The notes: generated by a model not told the origin, from the letters alone. A stretch of 64,000 nucleotides of DNA from Poriferisodalis sp965214215 (GCF_965214215.1 NZ_CBDCBD010000002.1:1-64000); one strand, 5' to 3'. Shown: positions 27,919 through 37,481, counted from the first letter of the stretch. Numbers and translations: made by a program.

Positions 27919-30654
27919 TCAGCCCTTGGCGTCGGCCCAGCTTGCGCCCGCCGAAACATGGACTTCGAGCGGGACCGCCAGGTCGGCGGCATGCCGCATC
28001 GTGTCCACCGTCAGCTCGGTCACCTCGTCGCGCTCCGATGGGGGCACTTCGAGGATCACCTCGTCGTGCACCTGCAGCACCAGACGGCTGGCTGCCGACC
28101 GATCCCGCAAGGCCGCATCGAGGCGTACCAGCGCCACCTTGAAGATGTCCGCTGCGAGTCCCTGGATGGGAGCATTCATGGCCTGTCGCTCTGCGGCTTG
28201 GCGCACGCGGTGATTTCGAGATGTCAACTCGGGAAGCGGGCGACGTCGTCCGAAGGCCGTCTCGGTGTACCCACGCTCGCGGCTCTCCGAGACCACGCCG
28301 TCCATGAACGAGCGCACCGCGGGGAACGCTTCGAAGTAGGCCTCCAGAATGTGAGCTGCCTCGTCTGTGGGCACCCCGAGTCGCTGTCCGAGACCGTATG
28401 CCTCCATCCCGTAGGCCAAGCCGTAGCTCACCATCTTTGCCACTGACCGCTGCTGCGGGTCGACCTCGCTGGGGCTGATGGCGAAGAGGGATGCTGCCGT
28501 TGCGCTGTGGATGTCGTGGCCGGCCTCGAAGGCACCGACGAGGCCCGGGTCGCCCGACAGATGCGCAATCACCCGCAGCTCGATCTGGTTGTAGTCGGCG
28601 ATCAGCAGCTCGTAGCCGTCAGCCGGCACGAACGCGCGCCGGAACAGGCGCCCCTGGGAGGTCCGCACCGGGATGTTGTGCAGGTTCGGCTCTTCGGAGC
28701 TGAGCCTGCCGGTACGCGCAACCGTCTGGTTGAACGTGGCGTGGATGCGACCGTCCGGCTCGACGCATTCGAGCAAGCTGACGCCGTAGGTGGATCGCAG
28801 CTTCTCCACCTCGCGGAACGCCAGCAGCTTGTCCACGATCGGGTGCTCGCTTCGCAGCGATTCAAGCGCTGTGGCACTTGTGGAATAGCCCGTCTTGGTC
28901 TTGCGTTGCGGCGTCAACCCCAGGTCCTCGAAGAGCACCTCTGCCAGCTGCTTGGGCGAGTTGACGTTGAGATCGTCCCGACCGGCCAGTTGCCGCACTT
29001 CTGCTTCGAGTGCAGACACTTCGCTCGTCAGGTGGTCACGCAACGACTCCAGTTCGGTGTGGTCGACGCCGATCCCGGCCGACTCCATGCGAGCGAGGAC
29101 GCAAATCAGCGGACGCTCGATGTCGCCATACAAATCGGACATCCCGAGGGCCTCGAGTTCTCGATTGAGTGCTGGGGCAAGCATCGCCACAGCCAGTGCA
29201 TCACTGCCGGCCGCGACACTTGCTGAAGGACGGTCGACTTCGAGATCATCGAAGCCGAGTTGATCTTGTCCATCGCTGCGGGGAAGCTCAGTGCCGCAAT
29301 GCCGGGCGAGGAGCGCGCTCAGCTCGGCGCGACCTTCCGATGGATGGATGAGATAGGCGGCGATCGAAGTATCGGTAGCGAGGCCGGGCATCGACGCGCC
29401 GGCAGCGAGATCACCGCTCGTGAGCTCGAGTGCGCGCATCAGCGCTTTCGCCTGATGGATGTGGACGCCTGGCCCGTCGGCCCCGAGCAGGCAGGCAACC
29501 CGCTGGGCGATGTCGGGCACCTCCAGATCAGCGGCACCGAGCGCGAGCACGGACCCGCGTGAGGGGTCGACCGCGACCGCCAGCACACCCACGGCGCCGT
29601 CCGCCTCGAGGGTGTATCCGAGCGCGACAGGATCGTCACGGTCCGCCAGCTCGGCCAGCAGCCTCACTGCATTGGCACCACGGGCATCGGCGCCAACATC
29701 AACCGGAAGAAACTGCGTCTCCGCGAGCTGGATGGTCTGCGGGGATGCTGCGTCGGCCCTCAGCAGGCCGTCCAGGGCCGTGCCCACCAGTGCGTCGCGG
29801 AGACGAGCGTGGAGGCTGCCGAACTCCAGGAACTCGAACGTACGCGTCACCAAGTCGCCGTCGAAAGCGTCCCATTGGAGATCCGCTGGCGCCGCTTCGA
29901 CCGGTGCGTCGGTCCGAAGGGTCATCAGGTCGACGTTGCGCCGCACATGCTCGCTGTGTGCCGCGAGGTTCTCGGCCAGCTTCGGAGTCTGCTCCGCAGC
30001 CGCGGCCAGCAGGGCTTCGAGACTGCCGTACTTATTGAGCAGCTTGGCGGCCGTCTTCTCGCCGACCCCAGGCACTCCGGGAAGGTTGTCGGACGGATCG
30101 CCACGCAGTGCGGCGTACTGCACGTAGAGGTCCGGCGTGACGCCAGTGCGCTCGGTGATGCCCGCTTCGTCGTAGAGCGCATAGTCGGTGACGCCGCGCC
30201 GGTTGTAGACCACACGAACCTTGGGATCGCGCACAAGTTGATACACGTCGCGATCCCCGCTGACAATCAGAACATCGTCGCCACGCTGTTCGGCTTCGGA
30301 CGCCAGCGTCGCCAACAGGTCGTCGGCCTCGAAGCCGGCACAGTCCAGCGCAGTCATGCTCAACGACTCGAGCACTTCGCGCACCAAGCCGAGCTGGTCG
30401 ATGAGTGTTGCCGGCGTCTCGTCGCGATGTGCCTTGTATTCCGGCGCAGCGATATGCCGAAACGTCGGCTCGGGACGGTCGAAACACACCGCGATCGCGT
30501 CTGGGCGGTGATCCCGCACCAGGTTGATGAGCATGGACGTGAACCCGAAGACGGCGCCAGTGGGCTGTCCCGAGCGTGTGGCCATGTCCTCGGGTATGGC
30601 GAAGAAGGCCCGGTACGTGAGCGAGTTCCCGTCAAGCAAGAGGAGCTTGGACAT
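27919..30654 (-). CDS. polA: DNA polymerase I
   Basis: 911 aa. N-terminal 5'-3' exonuclease (LLLDGNSLTYRAFFA, IVSGDRDVYQLV, LPGVPGVGEKTA), a middle 3'-5' exonuclease-like domain without the catalytic acidic motif (GYTLEADGAVG replaces the DTET-type motif), and the polymerase domain: motif A IADYNQIELRVIAH, O-helix RSVAKMVSYGLAYG, NAPIQGLAADIFK, motif C QVHDEVILE. The O-helix has Tyr where E. coli has Phe762, as in mycobacterial Pol I. It lies between rpsA and pdtaR in the order seen in mycobacteria. Confidence 0.97.
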   Translation of the reverse strand: MSKLLLLDGNSLTYRAFFAIPEDMATRSGQPTGAVFGFTSMLINLVRDHRPDAIAVCFDRPEPTFRHIAAPEYKAHRDETPATLIDQLGLVREVLESLSMTALDCAGFEADDLLATLASEAEQRGDDVLIVSGDRDVYQLVRDPKVRVVYNRRGVTDYALYDEAGITERTGVTPDLYVQYAALRGDPSDNLPGVPGVGEKTAAKLLNKYGSLEALLAAAAEQTPKLAENLAAHSEHVRRNVDLMTLRTDAPVEAAPADLQWDAFDGDLVTRTFEFLEFGSLHARLRDALVGTALDGLLRADAASPQTIQLAETQFLPVDVGADARGANAVRLLAELADRDDPVALGYTLEADGAVGVLAVAVDPSRGSVLALGAADLEVPDIAQRVACLLGADGPGVHIHQAKALMRALELTSGDLAAGASMPGLATDTSIAAYLIHPSEGRAELSALLARHCGTELPRSDGQDQLGFDDLEVDRPSASVAAGSDALAVAMLAPALNRELEALGMSDLYGDIERPLICVLARMESAGIGVDHTELESLRDHLTSEVSALEAEVRQLAGRDDLNVNSPKQLAEVLFEDLGLTPQRKTKTGYSTSATALESLRSEHPIVDKLLAFREVEKLRSTYGVSLLECVEPDGRIHATFNQTVARTGRLSSEEPNLHNIPVRTSQGRLFRRAFVPADGYELLIADYNQIELRVIAHLSGDPGLVGAFEAGHDIHSATAASLFAISPSEVDPQQRSVAKMVSYGLAYGMEAYGLGQRLGVPTDEAAHILEAYFEAFPAVRSFMDGVVSESRERGYTETAFGRRRPLPELTSRNHRVRQAAERQAMNAPIQGLAADIFKVALVRLDAALRDRSAASRLVLQVHDEVILEVPPSERDEVTELTVDTMRHAADLAVPLEVHVSAGASWADAKG

Positions 30655-30731
30655 CGGAACTCTCCCAACGTTGCGGGGCGGCGATTGTGGAAGCCTGCCA
30701 AGCGCAGGCGAGCAGATCTCGAAAGAGCGAC

Positions 30732-31307
30732 TCAGGGAGTCAGCAATCCATCGACAATCTGCTGAGCGATGTCTCGCATCTTCGCACGGTTGGCCATCGC
30801 CGTACTGCGGATGAATTCGAAAGCATCCCGCTCAGACAACTGAAAATCGTCCATGAGCAGGCCCTTCGCACGTTCCACGGCCTTGCGAGTCTCCAGCTTC
30901 TCCTCGAGGCTCTCCACGGTGTCCTCGAGCTCTCTCATCTCTGTGAAACGACCCCACGCCACCTCGATGGCCGAGACCAGCTCCTCGCGCTGAAACGGCT
31001 TTACCAAGTACGAGAGCACTCCGGCATCGCGAGCTTCGGAAATGAGATGGCGCTTGCTGAACGCCGTGAGGATGAGCACCGCAGAGGTGCGGTCTGCGGC
31101 AACCTCGCGCGCCGCGTCGAGGCCGTCGCGACCGGGCATCTGGATGTCGAAGATGCACACCTCGGGCTGATGCTTGCGTGCCAATTCCACCGCTTCATCG
31201 CCGCGACCCGTTTCAGCCACGACGACATAGCCCTCGTCTTCGAGCATCTCGCGCAGATCGAGCCGGATGATGGCCTCGTCCTCTGCGATCACGACTCGCT
31301 TGGACAC
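30732..31307 (-). CDS. pdtaR: ANTAR-domain response regulator (PdtaR-like)
   Basis: 191 aa from GTG at 31307, which has GAGGGGAG upstream; an earlier in-frame Met lacks this. Receiver domain with acidic VIAEDEAIIR, acceptor Asp in CIFDIQMPGRDG, LTAFSKR and Lys in LVKPFQ, a short coiled coil, then an ANTAR RNA-binding domain (AVERAKGLLMDDFQLSERDAFEFIRSTAM) that binds paired hairpins in mRNA leaders to prevent termination. It corresponds to Rv1626, next to polA. The partner kinase PdtaS is not in the window. Confidence 0.92.
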   Translation of the reverse strand: MSKRVVIAEDEAIIRLDLREMLEDEGYVVVAETGRGDEAVELARKHQPEVCIFDIQMPGRDGLDAAREVAADRTSAVLILTAFSKRHLISEARDAGVLSYLVKPFQREELVSAIEVAWGRFTEMRELEDTVESLEEKLETRKAVERAKGLLMDDFQLSERDAFEFIRSTAMANRAKMRDIAQQIVDGLLTP

Positions 31308-31438
31308 ACGCGCTCCCCTCGCGGGACAGGATCGCACCGGCGGGCGGGGCCCGGTCGGCTGCTGCGGACCGGCCAGCCTATCGCTGCACTTCGACGGCCT
31401 CCCCAGAGTCTCCCGGCGAGATTCGTGCCGGTTTGGGG

Positions 31439-31521
31439 TGCCCGGGGCGGGAGTTGAACCCGCACGCCCGTGAGGGCAGAGGATTTTGAGTCCCCCGTGT
31501 CTGCCGTTTCACCACCCGGGC
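31439..31521 (-). tRNA. tRNA-Leu (anticodon CAA)
   Basis: The minus-strand cloverleaf has a 7-bp acceptor GCCCGGG / CCCGGGC, a D arm, anticodon stem GGGGA / TCCTC with loop CTCAAAA (anticodon CAA, reading UUG), a long variable arm of the leucine type (TGCCCTCACGGGCG) and T arm GCGGGTTCAACTCCCGC. Discriminator base A; CCA is not encoded. 83 nt, upstream of pdtaR and divergent from fabD. Confidence 0.95.
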
Positions 31522-31667
31522 TGTGGGGCGGCTCAGCGTACCGAGCTGGACGGTCGCGCTCCCACCGAGTTGGCACCTACCCTTTCCGCTACATCCACTG
31601 TGCGTTCACTGCGCCGCGGCCCGGGCATGCGCCCGTTCTTCCGCACTGGCGCTGCGGAGGAGGCCGA

Positions 31668-32852
31668 GTGCTCGCATTCACATTTCCCGGTCAGGGCTCT
31701 CAGCAACCGGGCATGGGCGAACCGTGGACCTCGCACGAGTCGTGGGAGTTGGTCACCGAGGCATCTGACGCCTGCGGGCGCGATGTCGCCGCGCTCTTGC
31801 TGGAAGCCGACGCCGACGAGCTGCGCCATACGCGCAATTCACAGCTGTCGACGTTCGTGCTGTCGATGGTGACACTCGATGCAGTCGAGCGCACCGGCAC
31901 GACCTTCTCGTGTGCGGCGGGGCATTCGCTGGGCGAGTACAGCGCCCTGACCGCAACCGGCGCCTTGGCGTACGACGACGCGGTGCGGCTCGTTGCCGAG
32001 CGCGGCGAGGCGATGCAGGTCGCTGCTGACGAGCGAGAAGGCACCATGGCCGCAGTGCTGGGCCTCGACGACAACCTGGTGGCGGAAGCGTGCGAGGCCA
32101 CACCTGGCGATGTCTGGGTCGCCAATTACAACGCCCCGGGCCAGGTGGTCATCGCGGGCGCACCCGACGCCGTGGCCGTCGCCGGCGACGAAGCGAAGAC
32201 AGCGGGCGCAAAACGGCTCATGGGTCTGCCCGTGGGCGGCGCCTTCCATACCCCGTTCATGCAGCCGGCCCGCGACCGTCTGCGCAAGGCGCTGGCGGAA
32301 GTCGAGATTCGAGCCCCGAGCGTGCCGGTCGTCGCAAATGTCGACGCACGCCCTCGTTCTGACGCTGACGAATGGCGCGTGCTCCTGGCCCAGCAGCTCA
32401 CCAGTCCAGTGCTGTGGCGCGCCAGCCTCCATGCATTGGCCGACGCCGGCGTCACCACCTTCGTGGAGCTGGGACCGGGCAAGGTGCTGACCGGCATGAC
32501 CAAGCGGACGCACCGCGGCGCCACATCGATGTCGGTCGGTGCGCCGGCTGAAATCGACGCGCTGATGGAGGCGCTCGCGACCGAGGCCCCGTCGGCGCCT
32601 GCCGTGCTGGGCGGCGAGAACCTCTACGTCACCGAACGACTCATTGTGAGCCCATGCGCCGGAATCTTCACGCTCGGCGCGGGCGTCGACGATGGCCAGC
32701 AAGTCAGTGTCGGCGATGTCATCGGCCATGTGGCCGGTGAGGAAGTTCGCTCGGCATTCGCGGGTACTGTCATGGGGATTATGGCCGTCGAGGGCGAGCG
32801 GGTCACCGCTCGGCAGCCAGTTGCGTGGTTGCGGACGGCCGCAGGGACCTAA
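31668..32852 (+). CDS. fabD: Malonyl-CoA:ACP transacylase with C-terminal biotinyl/lipoyl-like domain
   Basis: Loads malonyl groups on ACP. GTG at 31668 with GGAGGAGG directly upstream gives 394 aa; the longer upstream reading would cross the tRNA. The transacylase fills residues 1 to about 300: FPGQGSQQPGM, catalytic Ser about 87 in GHSLGEYSAL, His about 194 in GGAFHTPFM. Residues about 318-390 (IVSPCAGIFTLGAG, SVGDVIGHV, SAFAGTVMGIMAVEGERV) look like a barrel-sandwich hammerhead as in biotinyl or lipoyl domains, but without the modified Lys. First gene of fabD-H-G-acpP-F. Confidence 0.93.
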   Translation: MLAFTFPGQGSQQPGMGEPWTSHESWELVTEASDACGRDVAALLLEADADELRHTRNSQLSTFVLSMVTLDAVERTGTTFSCAAGHSLGEYSALTATGALAYDDAVRLVAERGEAMQVAADEREGTMAAVLGLDDNLVAEACEATPGDVWVANYNAPGQVVIAGAPDAVAVAGDEAKTAGAKRLMGLPVGGAFHTPFMQPARDRLRKALAEVEIRAPSVPVVANVDARPRSDADEWRVLLAQQLTSPVLWRASLHALADAGVTTFVELGPGKVLTGMTKRTHRGATSMSVGAPAEIDALMEALATEAPSAPAVLGGENLYVTERLIVSPCAGIFTLGAGVDDGQQVSVGDVIGHVAGEEVRSAFAGTVMGIMAVEGERVTARQPVAWLRTAAGT

Positions 32853-32866
32853 CGGGGAGGCCACAG

Positions 32867-33832
32867 ATGACGCTCAGCGTGGGAAGTGCTTCGAGCGCGC
32901 GCATTGTCGGCATCGGGACGGCGCTCGGAGAACGAGTCCTCACCAACGACGAATTGGCCCAGATGGTTGACACGTCCGACGAGTGGATCATCGAGCGAAC
33001 CGGCATCAAGCAACGGAATATCGGGGGCACCACGGCGGGCCTGGCTGCACGTGCCGGCGAAGCAGCCATGGAAGTGGCCGGCGTCGACCCGTCGAGCATC
33101 GACATGCTCATCTTGGCAACGACCACTCCTGATCGGAGCGTTCCGGCGACGTCGTCGCGGGTGCAAGAGGCGCTCGGGCTCGATTGCGGGGCAATGGACG
33201 TCAACGCCGCCTGTTCGGGTTTCGTGTACTCGCTCGTCGCCGGTCACGGCATGATCGCCATGGGACATGAACGGGTGCTGGTCATCGGCGCCGAAGTGCT
33301 CTCGCGGATCACCGATTGGACCGACCGCGCCACATGCATCCTGTTCGCGGACGGATCAGGTGCCGCAGTGCTCGAGCGCAGCGAGCAGGGTTCGGACCTG
33401 CTCGGCTGGCATGTGTCCAGCGACGGCGCCATGGAGGAGCACCTCTACTGCGAGCATGGCGACTCCATCCAGATGGCCGGCCAAGCAGTCTTCAAGAAGG
33501 CCGTGCTCGTCATGGAAGAATCAGCTCGCCAGTCCATGAAGCAGGCCGGTCTCACACCCGACGACATCGACGTCGTGGTGCCGCACCAGGCAAACGTCCG
33601 CATCGTGCAGACCTCGTGCAAACGGCTGGGCATTCCCTTCGAGAAGGCCGCGATGGTCATCGAACGCACCGGCAACACGTCGTCTGCGTCGATTCCCCTC
33701 GCGCTCGATGACGCCGTGCGCGGCGGTCGCATCAGCGAGGGCGACCACGTGCTGCTGGTCGGATTCGGAGCCGGCATGACCTCGGCATCAGCGCTGCTGC
33801 GCTGGTCGGGCGCTCCGGCCAAGGCCAGCTAG
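32867..33832 (+). CDS. fabH: 3-oxoacyl-ACP synthase III
   Basis: Starts fatty-acid synthesis by condensing an acyl-CoA primer with malonyl-ACP. 321 aa from the ATG at 32867, which has GGGGAGG 6 nt upstream. Thiolase-fold triad: Cys about 116 in NAACSGFVYS, His about 240 in PHQANVRIV, Asn about 270 in RTGNTSSASIP. DEWIIERTGIKQR is the family N-terminal signature. Starts 14 bp after fabD. Confidence 0.96.
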   Translation: MTLSVGSASSARIVGIGTALGERVLTNDELAQMVDTSDEWIIERTGIKQRNIGGTTAGLAARAGEAAMEVAGVDPSSIDMLILATTTPDRSVPATSSRVQEALGLDCGAMDVNAACSGFVYSLVAGHGMIAMGHERVLVIGAEVLSRITDWTDRATCILFADGSGAAVLERSEQGSDLLGWHVSSDGAMEEHLYCEHGDSIQMAGQAVFKKAVLVMEESARQSMKQAGLTPDDIDVVVPHQANVRIVQTSCKRLGIPFEKAAMVIERTGNTSSASIPLALDDAVRGGRISEGDHVLLVGFGAGMTSASALLRWSGAPAKAS

Positions 33833-33891
33833 CTGCTGCCGTCACCGACGATCGCCCCGCCCGAACACCGGACCTCCTCAAGCAGTGCACT

Positions 33892-34626
33892 ATGAGCTCA
33901 GCGACAGCGCGCCCCACGACTGAACGAACGGTCTTGGTCACCGGCGGAAGCAGGGGCATCGGTCTGGCGACCGCCCGGTTGTTCGCGGATGCGGGTCACC
34001 GCGTGGCGGTCACGAGTCGCAGCGTGGCCCCCGACGACGACCGTCTGCTGTGGGTGGCGTGTGATCAGGCCGACAGTGATGCGGTCGATGCCGCGTACAG
34101 CACCATTGAGGCAGAGCTGGGCCCGGTCGAGGTATTGGTCGCCAATGCCGGCATCACCCGTGATCAGCTGGTACTGCGCATGGCCGACGAAGACTTCGCT
34201 GCGGTCGTCGACACCAACTTGACCGGCGCGTACAGGATGGCCAAGCGGGCGGCCCGGCCGATGCTGCGCGCCCGCTGGGGACGGCTGATCTTCGTGTCGT
34301 CAGTGGTCGGACTGCTGGGCTCGGCAGGACAGGTCAACTACGCCGCATCCAAGGCAGGCCTCGTGGGCATGGCCAGATCGCTGGCGCGCGAACTCGGTTC
34401 GCGCGCCATCACGGCGAATGTCGTCGCACCAGGGCCGGTCAACACCGAGATGTTCGGTGCGCTCAACGACACTCAGCAAGCCGCCATCACCGACGCTGTC
34501 CCGTTGGGCCGGGTGGCAGAGCCGTCCGAGATCGCCGCCGCGATCGCATTTCTGGCGTCCGACGATGGCGCGTACATCAGCGGCGCCGTGATTCCTGTTG
34601 ACGGCGGTTTGGGCATGGGTCATTGA
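33892..34626 (+). CDS. fabG: 3-oxoacyl-ACP reductase
   Basis: 244-aa short-chain dehydrogenase reducing 3-oxoacyl-ACP with NADPH. VTGGSRGIGLATA is the cofactor loop, ANAGITRDQLVLRM is the FabG-type stretch, FVSSVVGLLGSAGQVNYAASKAG holds the catalytic Ser-Tyr-Lys, and AYISGAVIPVDGGLGMG the C-terminus. Third gene of the fatty-acid operon. Confidence 0.93.
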   Translation: MSSATARPTTERTVLVTGGSRGIGLATARLFADAGHRVAVTSRSVAPDDDRLLWVACDQADSDAVDAAYSTIEAELGPVEVLVANAGITRDQLVLRMADEDFAAVVDTNLTGAYRMAKRAARPMLRARWGRLIFVSSVVGLLGSAGQVNYAASKAGLVGMARSLARELGSRAITANVVAPGPVNTEMFGALNDTQQAAITDAVPLGRVAEPSEIAAAIAFLASDDGAYISGAVIPVDGGLGMGH

Positions 34627-34630
34627 GCCA

Positions 34631-34690
34631 AGCGGCTGAGCCCGGGCCCCAGCGGCCCGAGAGCGACAGCGAACATGAGCGGGAAGCGAC
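34631..34690 (+). repeat. Dispersed intergenic repeat, copy C
   Basis: GGCTGAGCCCGGGCCCCAGC then GGCCCGAGAGC ... GAGCGGGAAGC matches the family core with several changes. It starts a few bases after the fabG stop and splits the fatty-acid operon from acpP. Confidence 0.65.
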
Positions 34691-34785
34691 AGATGTGACG
34701 ACGGCGAGGCTCGCGGGACCTACACTTCGCACTCGCACGGCCGTCGGGGGATCGTGCGCGTGACCGCCCACATGAGGGGATCAGC

Positions 34786-35019
34786 ATGAGTGACACGTTG
34801 GATCGATTCCGTGACTGCGCCGTCGAGGTGCTGGCAGTGGATCCCGAGCAAGTCACACCGGAGGCCAGCTTCGCCGACGACCTCGACGCCGACAGCCTGG
34901 ACCTCGTCGAGTTGGTGATGGCGTTGGAAGAGGAGTTCGACATCAGCGTGGACGAGGAAGAACTCGAAGACGTCACCACCGTCGCCCACGCGATCGAGCT
35001 GGTCGAATCGAAACTGTGA
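34786..35019 (+). CDS. acpP: Acyl carrier protein
   Basis: 77-aa acidic four-helix carrier. DDLDADSLDLVELVMALEEE contains the Ser that receives 4'-phosphopantetheine. GAGGGGATCAGC precedes the ATG. The stop overlaps fabF as GTGA. The 159 bp upstream hold repeat copy C and probably an own promoter, since ACP is needed in excess. Confidence 0.97.
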   Translation: MSDTLDRFRDCAVEVLAVDPEQVTPEASFADDLDADSLDLVELVMALEEEFDISVDEEELEDVTTVAHAIELVESKL

Positions 35020-36191
35020 GCGATAGCCGGCGAGTAGCTGTCGTCGGCCTCGGCGTCATCTCATGCGCCGGGACCGGCATTGACGACTTCTGGCGGGGGT
35101 TGAACTCCGAGCCGCCGGAAGGCGAGCGCCGGGTCACCGACTTCGATCCAGCGCCGTTCTACGACAATCCCAAGGAGGCGCGGCGGGCTGATCGGTCGAC
35201 TCAGCTCGGCATGGCATCGGCTGCACACGCGATCGCCGATGCAGGCGACTTGGCGACCGACCCGGATCGCTGCGGGGTGATCTACGGCACCGGTGTCGGC
35301 GGCCTGCAGACCTTCGAAGACCAGGTTCTTGTGCTCGACCGCAAGGGTGCGCGCCGGGTGTCGCCGTTCATGGTCCCAATGATGATGCCCAACGCCCCCG
35401 GGGCTGCCATCTCCATGCGCTTCGGCCTAGCCGGCCCGTGCGAGGTGCTGACCACGGCCTGCGCAGCAGGTACGCACGCTGTCGGGTACGCAGCTCGGCT
35501 GATCCGCACCGGAGTCGCTGACGTCATCGTGGCCGGTGGCTGCGAGTCAGTGATGACTCCCGTGGGCACAGCAGGTTTCGTCAACATGACTGCTTTGTCG
35601 ACGAGCGGTGTCTCGATGCCGTTCGACAAGAACCGTGACGGCTTCATGATGACCGAAGGCGCCGCCACCCTGATTCTCGAGGAGTGGGAGTCAGCGGTCT
35701 CGCGGGGAGCGACGATCTACGGAGAAGTGCTCGGTACCGCGTCGAATGCCGACGCCCATCACATCACCGCACCGGCCCCGGGCGGCGCGGGAGCGCTGCG
35801 CTGCATGCAGCTCGCGATCGATGACGCCGGCCTCACGCCCGACGACATCGCGCACGTGAACGCGCACGGCACCTCGACTCCGTTGAACGATGCCGCTGAG
35901 GCTGAGGCGCTCAACAAGCTGTTCGGCCCGAACGGGCCGCTGGTGACGTCTACGAAGGGCGTCACCGGCCATGCGCTGGGTGCCGCGGGCGCGCTGGAGG
36001 CGATCGCTGTGCTGCTGTCGATGCGTCACCGCAAGATCCCGCCGACGGCGGGCTGGACCACTCCCGATCCCGAGCTTGCGGAGTTCCGCTTGGTGACCGG
36101 TCAAGCGGCCGACTGGGAGCCGGGCCCGTCGATCAGCAACTCGTTCGGCTTCGGCGGCCACAACGGCTGCATCGTGCTCGGCCCCGCCTGA
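35016..36191 (+). CDS. fabF: 3-oxoacyl-ACP synthase II
   Basis: Elongating condensing enzyme, 391 aa starting at a GTG that overlaps the acpP stop. Catalytic Cys in TTACAAGTHAVG, first His in VNAHGTSTPLND, second His in GVTGHALGAAGALEA, and C-terminal NSFGFGGHNGC. Last gene of the operon; it converges on the serine hydrolase with 9 bp between. Confidence 0.96.
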   Translation: MSDSRRVAVVGLGVISCAGTGIDDFWRGLNSEPPEGERRVTDFDPAPFYDNPKEARRADRSTQLGMASAAHAIADAGDLATDPDRCGVIYGTGVGGLQTFEDQVLVLDRKGARRVSPFMVPMMMPNAPGAAISMRFGLAGPCEVLTTACAAGTHAVGYAARLIRTGVADVIVAGGCESVMTPVGTAGFVNMTALSTSGVSMPFDKNRDGFMMTEGAATLILEEWESAVSRGATIYGEVLGTASNADAHHITAPAPGGAGALRCMQLAIDDAGLTPDDIAHVNAHGTSTPLNDAAEAEALNKLFGPNGPLVTSTKGVTGHALGAAGALEAIAVLLSMRHRKIPPTAGWTTPDPELAEFRLVTGQAADWEPGPSISNSFGFGGHNGCIVLGPA

Positions 36192-36200
36192 GAGCGGTTG

Positions 36201-37367
36201 CTACAGGCTGTTGTAGGTGGCGGTCTCGATGGCTTCGTGGAGCGCGTACGAGCGAGGATCTGCAAACGGCACCTGCTGGCTGATGTAGCAGCCGGCCACC
36301 CGATTCTGCAGATCGATCCAGAAGTAAGAGTTGGCCAAACCGGCCCACATGAGGCCGCCTGCCGGGCGCCCCGTCGGGGCCGGCTCCTCGTTGATCTGGA
36401 ATGTCAGGCCCCACGACTTCTCGACGCCTGGGAAGAACTCCGCATCGAATGAGTAGGGCGGAATGGCCGTCGGGAGCATCGTGACGCGCAAGTCGCCCAT
36501 GGCATTGGTGACCATCTGCGCATGCGTTTCGGGTGACACGATTTCGTTGCCGTTGAGGCTGCCGTCGTTCAGCATCATGGCCAGGAAGCGGCAGTAATCG
36601 TCGACGGTGGAGTACAGGCCGCCGCCGCCCATCTCGAACTCGGGCTCTTGAGGGATCTCGAATGGCATCTCGACCAGCGAGCCATCCTCCATCCGCGCTT
36701 GCATCGCCGAAATGCGAGCGCGCATGTCGTCGCTGATCTTGAACGACGTGTCGGACATACCCAGCGGCCCGAAGATGTTCTCGGTCATGTACTCCCCAAG
36801 CGACATCCCTGAAGCCGCCTCCACCATCTGGCCCGCGTAGTCGATGCCGGTTCCGTAGAACCAGCGGTCGCCGGGATCAAACAGCAACGGGATCCGCAGG
36901 GTCTCCTTCTGGCACTCGATGACCCCTGGGGTCCCGGTGACCTCCTCGTACTGGCCGAGCTCAGGGCTCCAGATGTCATATCCCATGCCCGCGGTGTGGG
37001 TCAGCAGGTGACGCAGCGTGATGTCGCCGTTGCGGGGTCGGGTGACCGGGTTGCCGTCGTCGTCGAAGCCGGTCAGCACGTCGAGCTCGCCGAGCAGCGG
37101 CAGCACCTCCGCGCCGGGGCTGTCGAGCGAGAGCTGGCCCCGCTCGACGAGCTGCATCGCCGCGGTGCCGGTGATGGCCTTGGTCATGGAAGCGATCCAG
37201 CACACGGTGTCATTCGACATCGGAACGTCGCTGTCGGCGCCACGGGTGCCGGCCGCCGCTGAGCAGATCTCTCCGTCGGCACTGATGACCTTGGCCACCG
37301 CGCCCACGACGTCACCGTCAGCGACGCCTCGGTCGAGAATTCCTTGAACTTCGTCTCCGAGCGACAT
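36201..37367 (-). CDS. Serine hydrolase of the class C beta-lactamase / esterase family
   Basis: 388 aa with the penicillin-binding fold motifs: S-x-x-K as SMTK (about residue 60), Y-x-x as WFYGTGIDYAG, and the third-strand motif as GLMWAGLAN in place of KTG or HxG. This pattern is seen in EstB-type esterases and LovD-like acyltransferases rather than true beta-lactamases. There is no signal peptide, so it acts in the cytoplasm, and natural substrates are likely esters. Divergent from the CapA-like gene. Confidence 0.87.
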   Translation of the reverse strand: MSLGDEVQGILDRGVADGDVVGAVAKVISADGEICSAAAGTRGADSDVPMSNDTVCWIASMTKAITGTAAMQLVERGQLSLDSPGAEVLPLLGELDVLTGFDDDGNPVTRPRNGDITLRHLLTHTAGMGYDIWSPELGQYEEVTGTPGVIECQKETLRIPLLFDPGDRWFYGTGIDYAGQMVEAASGMSLGEYMTENIFGPLGMSDTSFKISDDMRARISAMQARMEDGSLVEMPFEIPQEPEFEMGGGGLYSTVDDYCRFLAMMLNDGSLNGNEIVSPETHAQMVTNAMGDLRVTMLPTAIPPYSFDAEFFPGVEKSWGLTFQINEEPAPTGRPAGGLMWAGLANSYFWIDLQNRVAGCYISQQVPFADPRSYALHEAIETATYNSL

Positions 37368-37481
37368 GTCAGGCCTCCTGTTCGGCTGAGTTCAGCGCTT
37401 CGCAGGGATTGATTCGGCCCTGCGGGCGCGACGCTAGTTGGCGACCCGAGGCCTCAGCGCGCCTGCCCTACCCTCCACGCC

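Noticed and set aside
36201..37367. Reading the serine hydrolase as an antibiotic-resistance beta-lactamase
   Set aside because: There is no export signal and the KTG motif is replaced by WAG; esterase-type relatives fit better.
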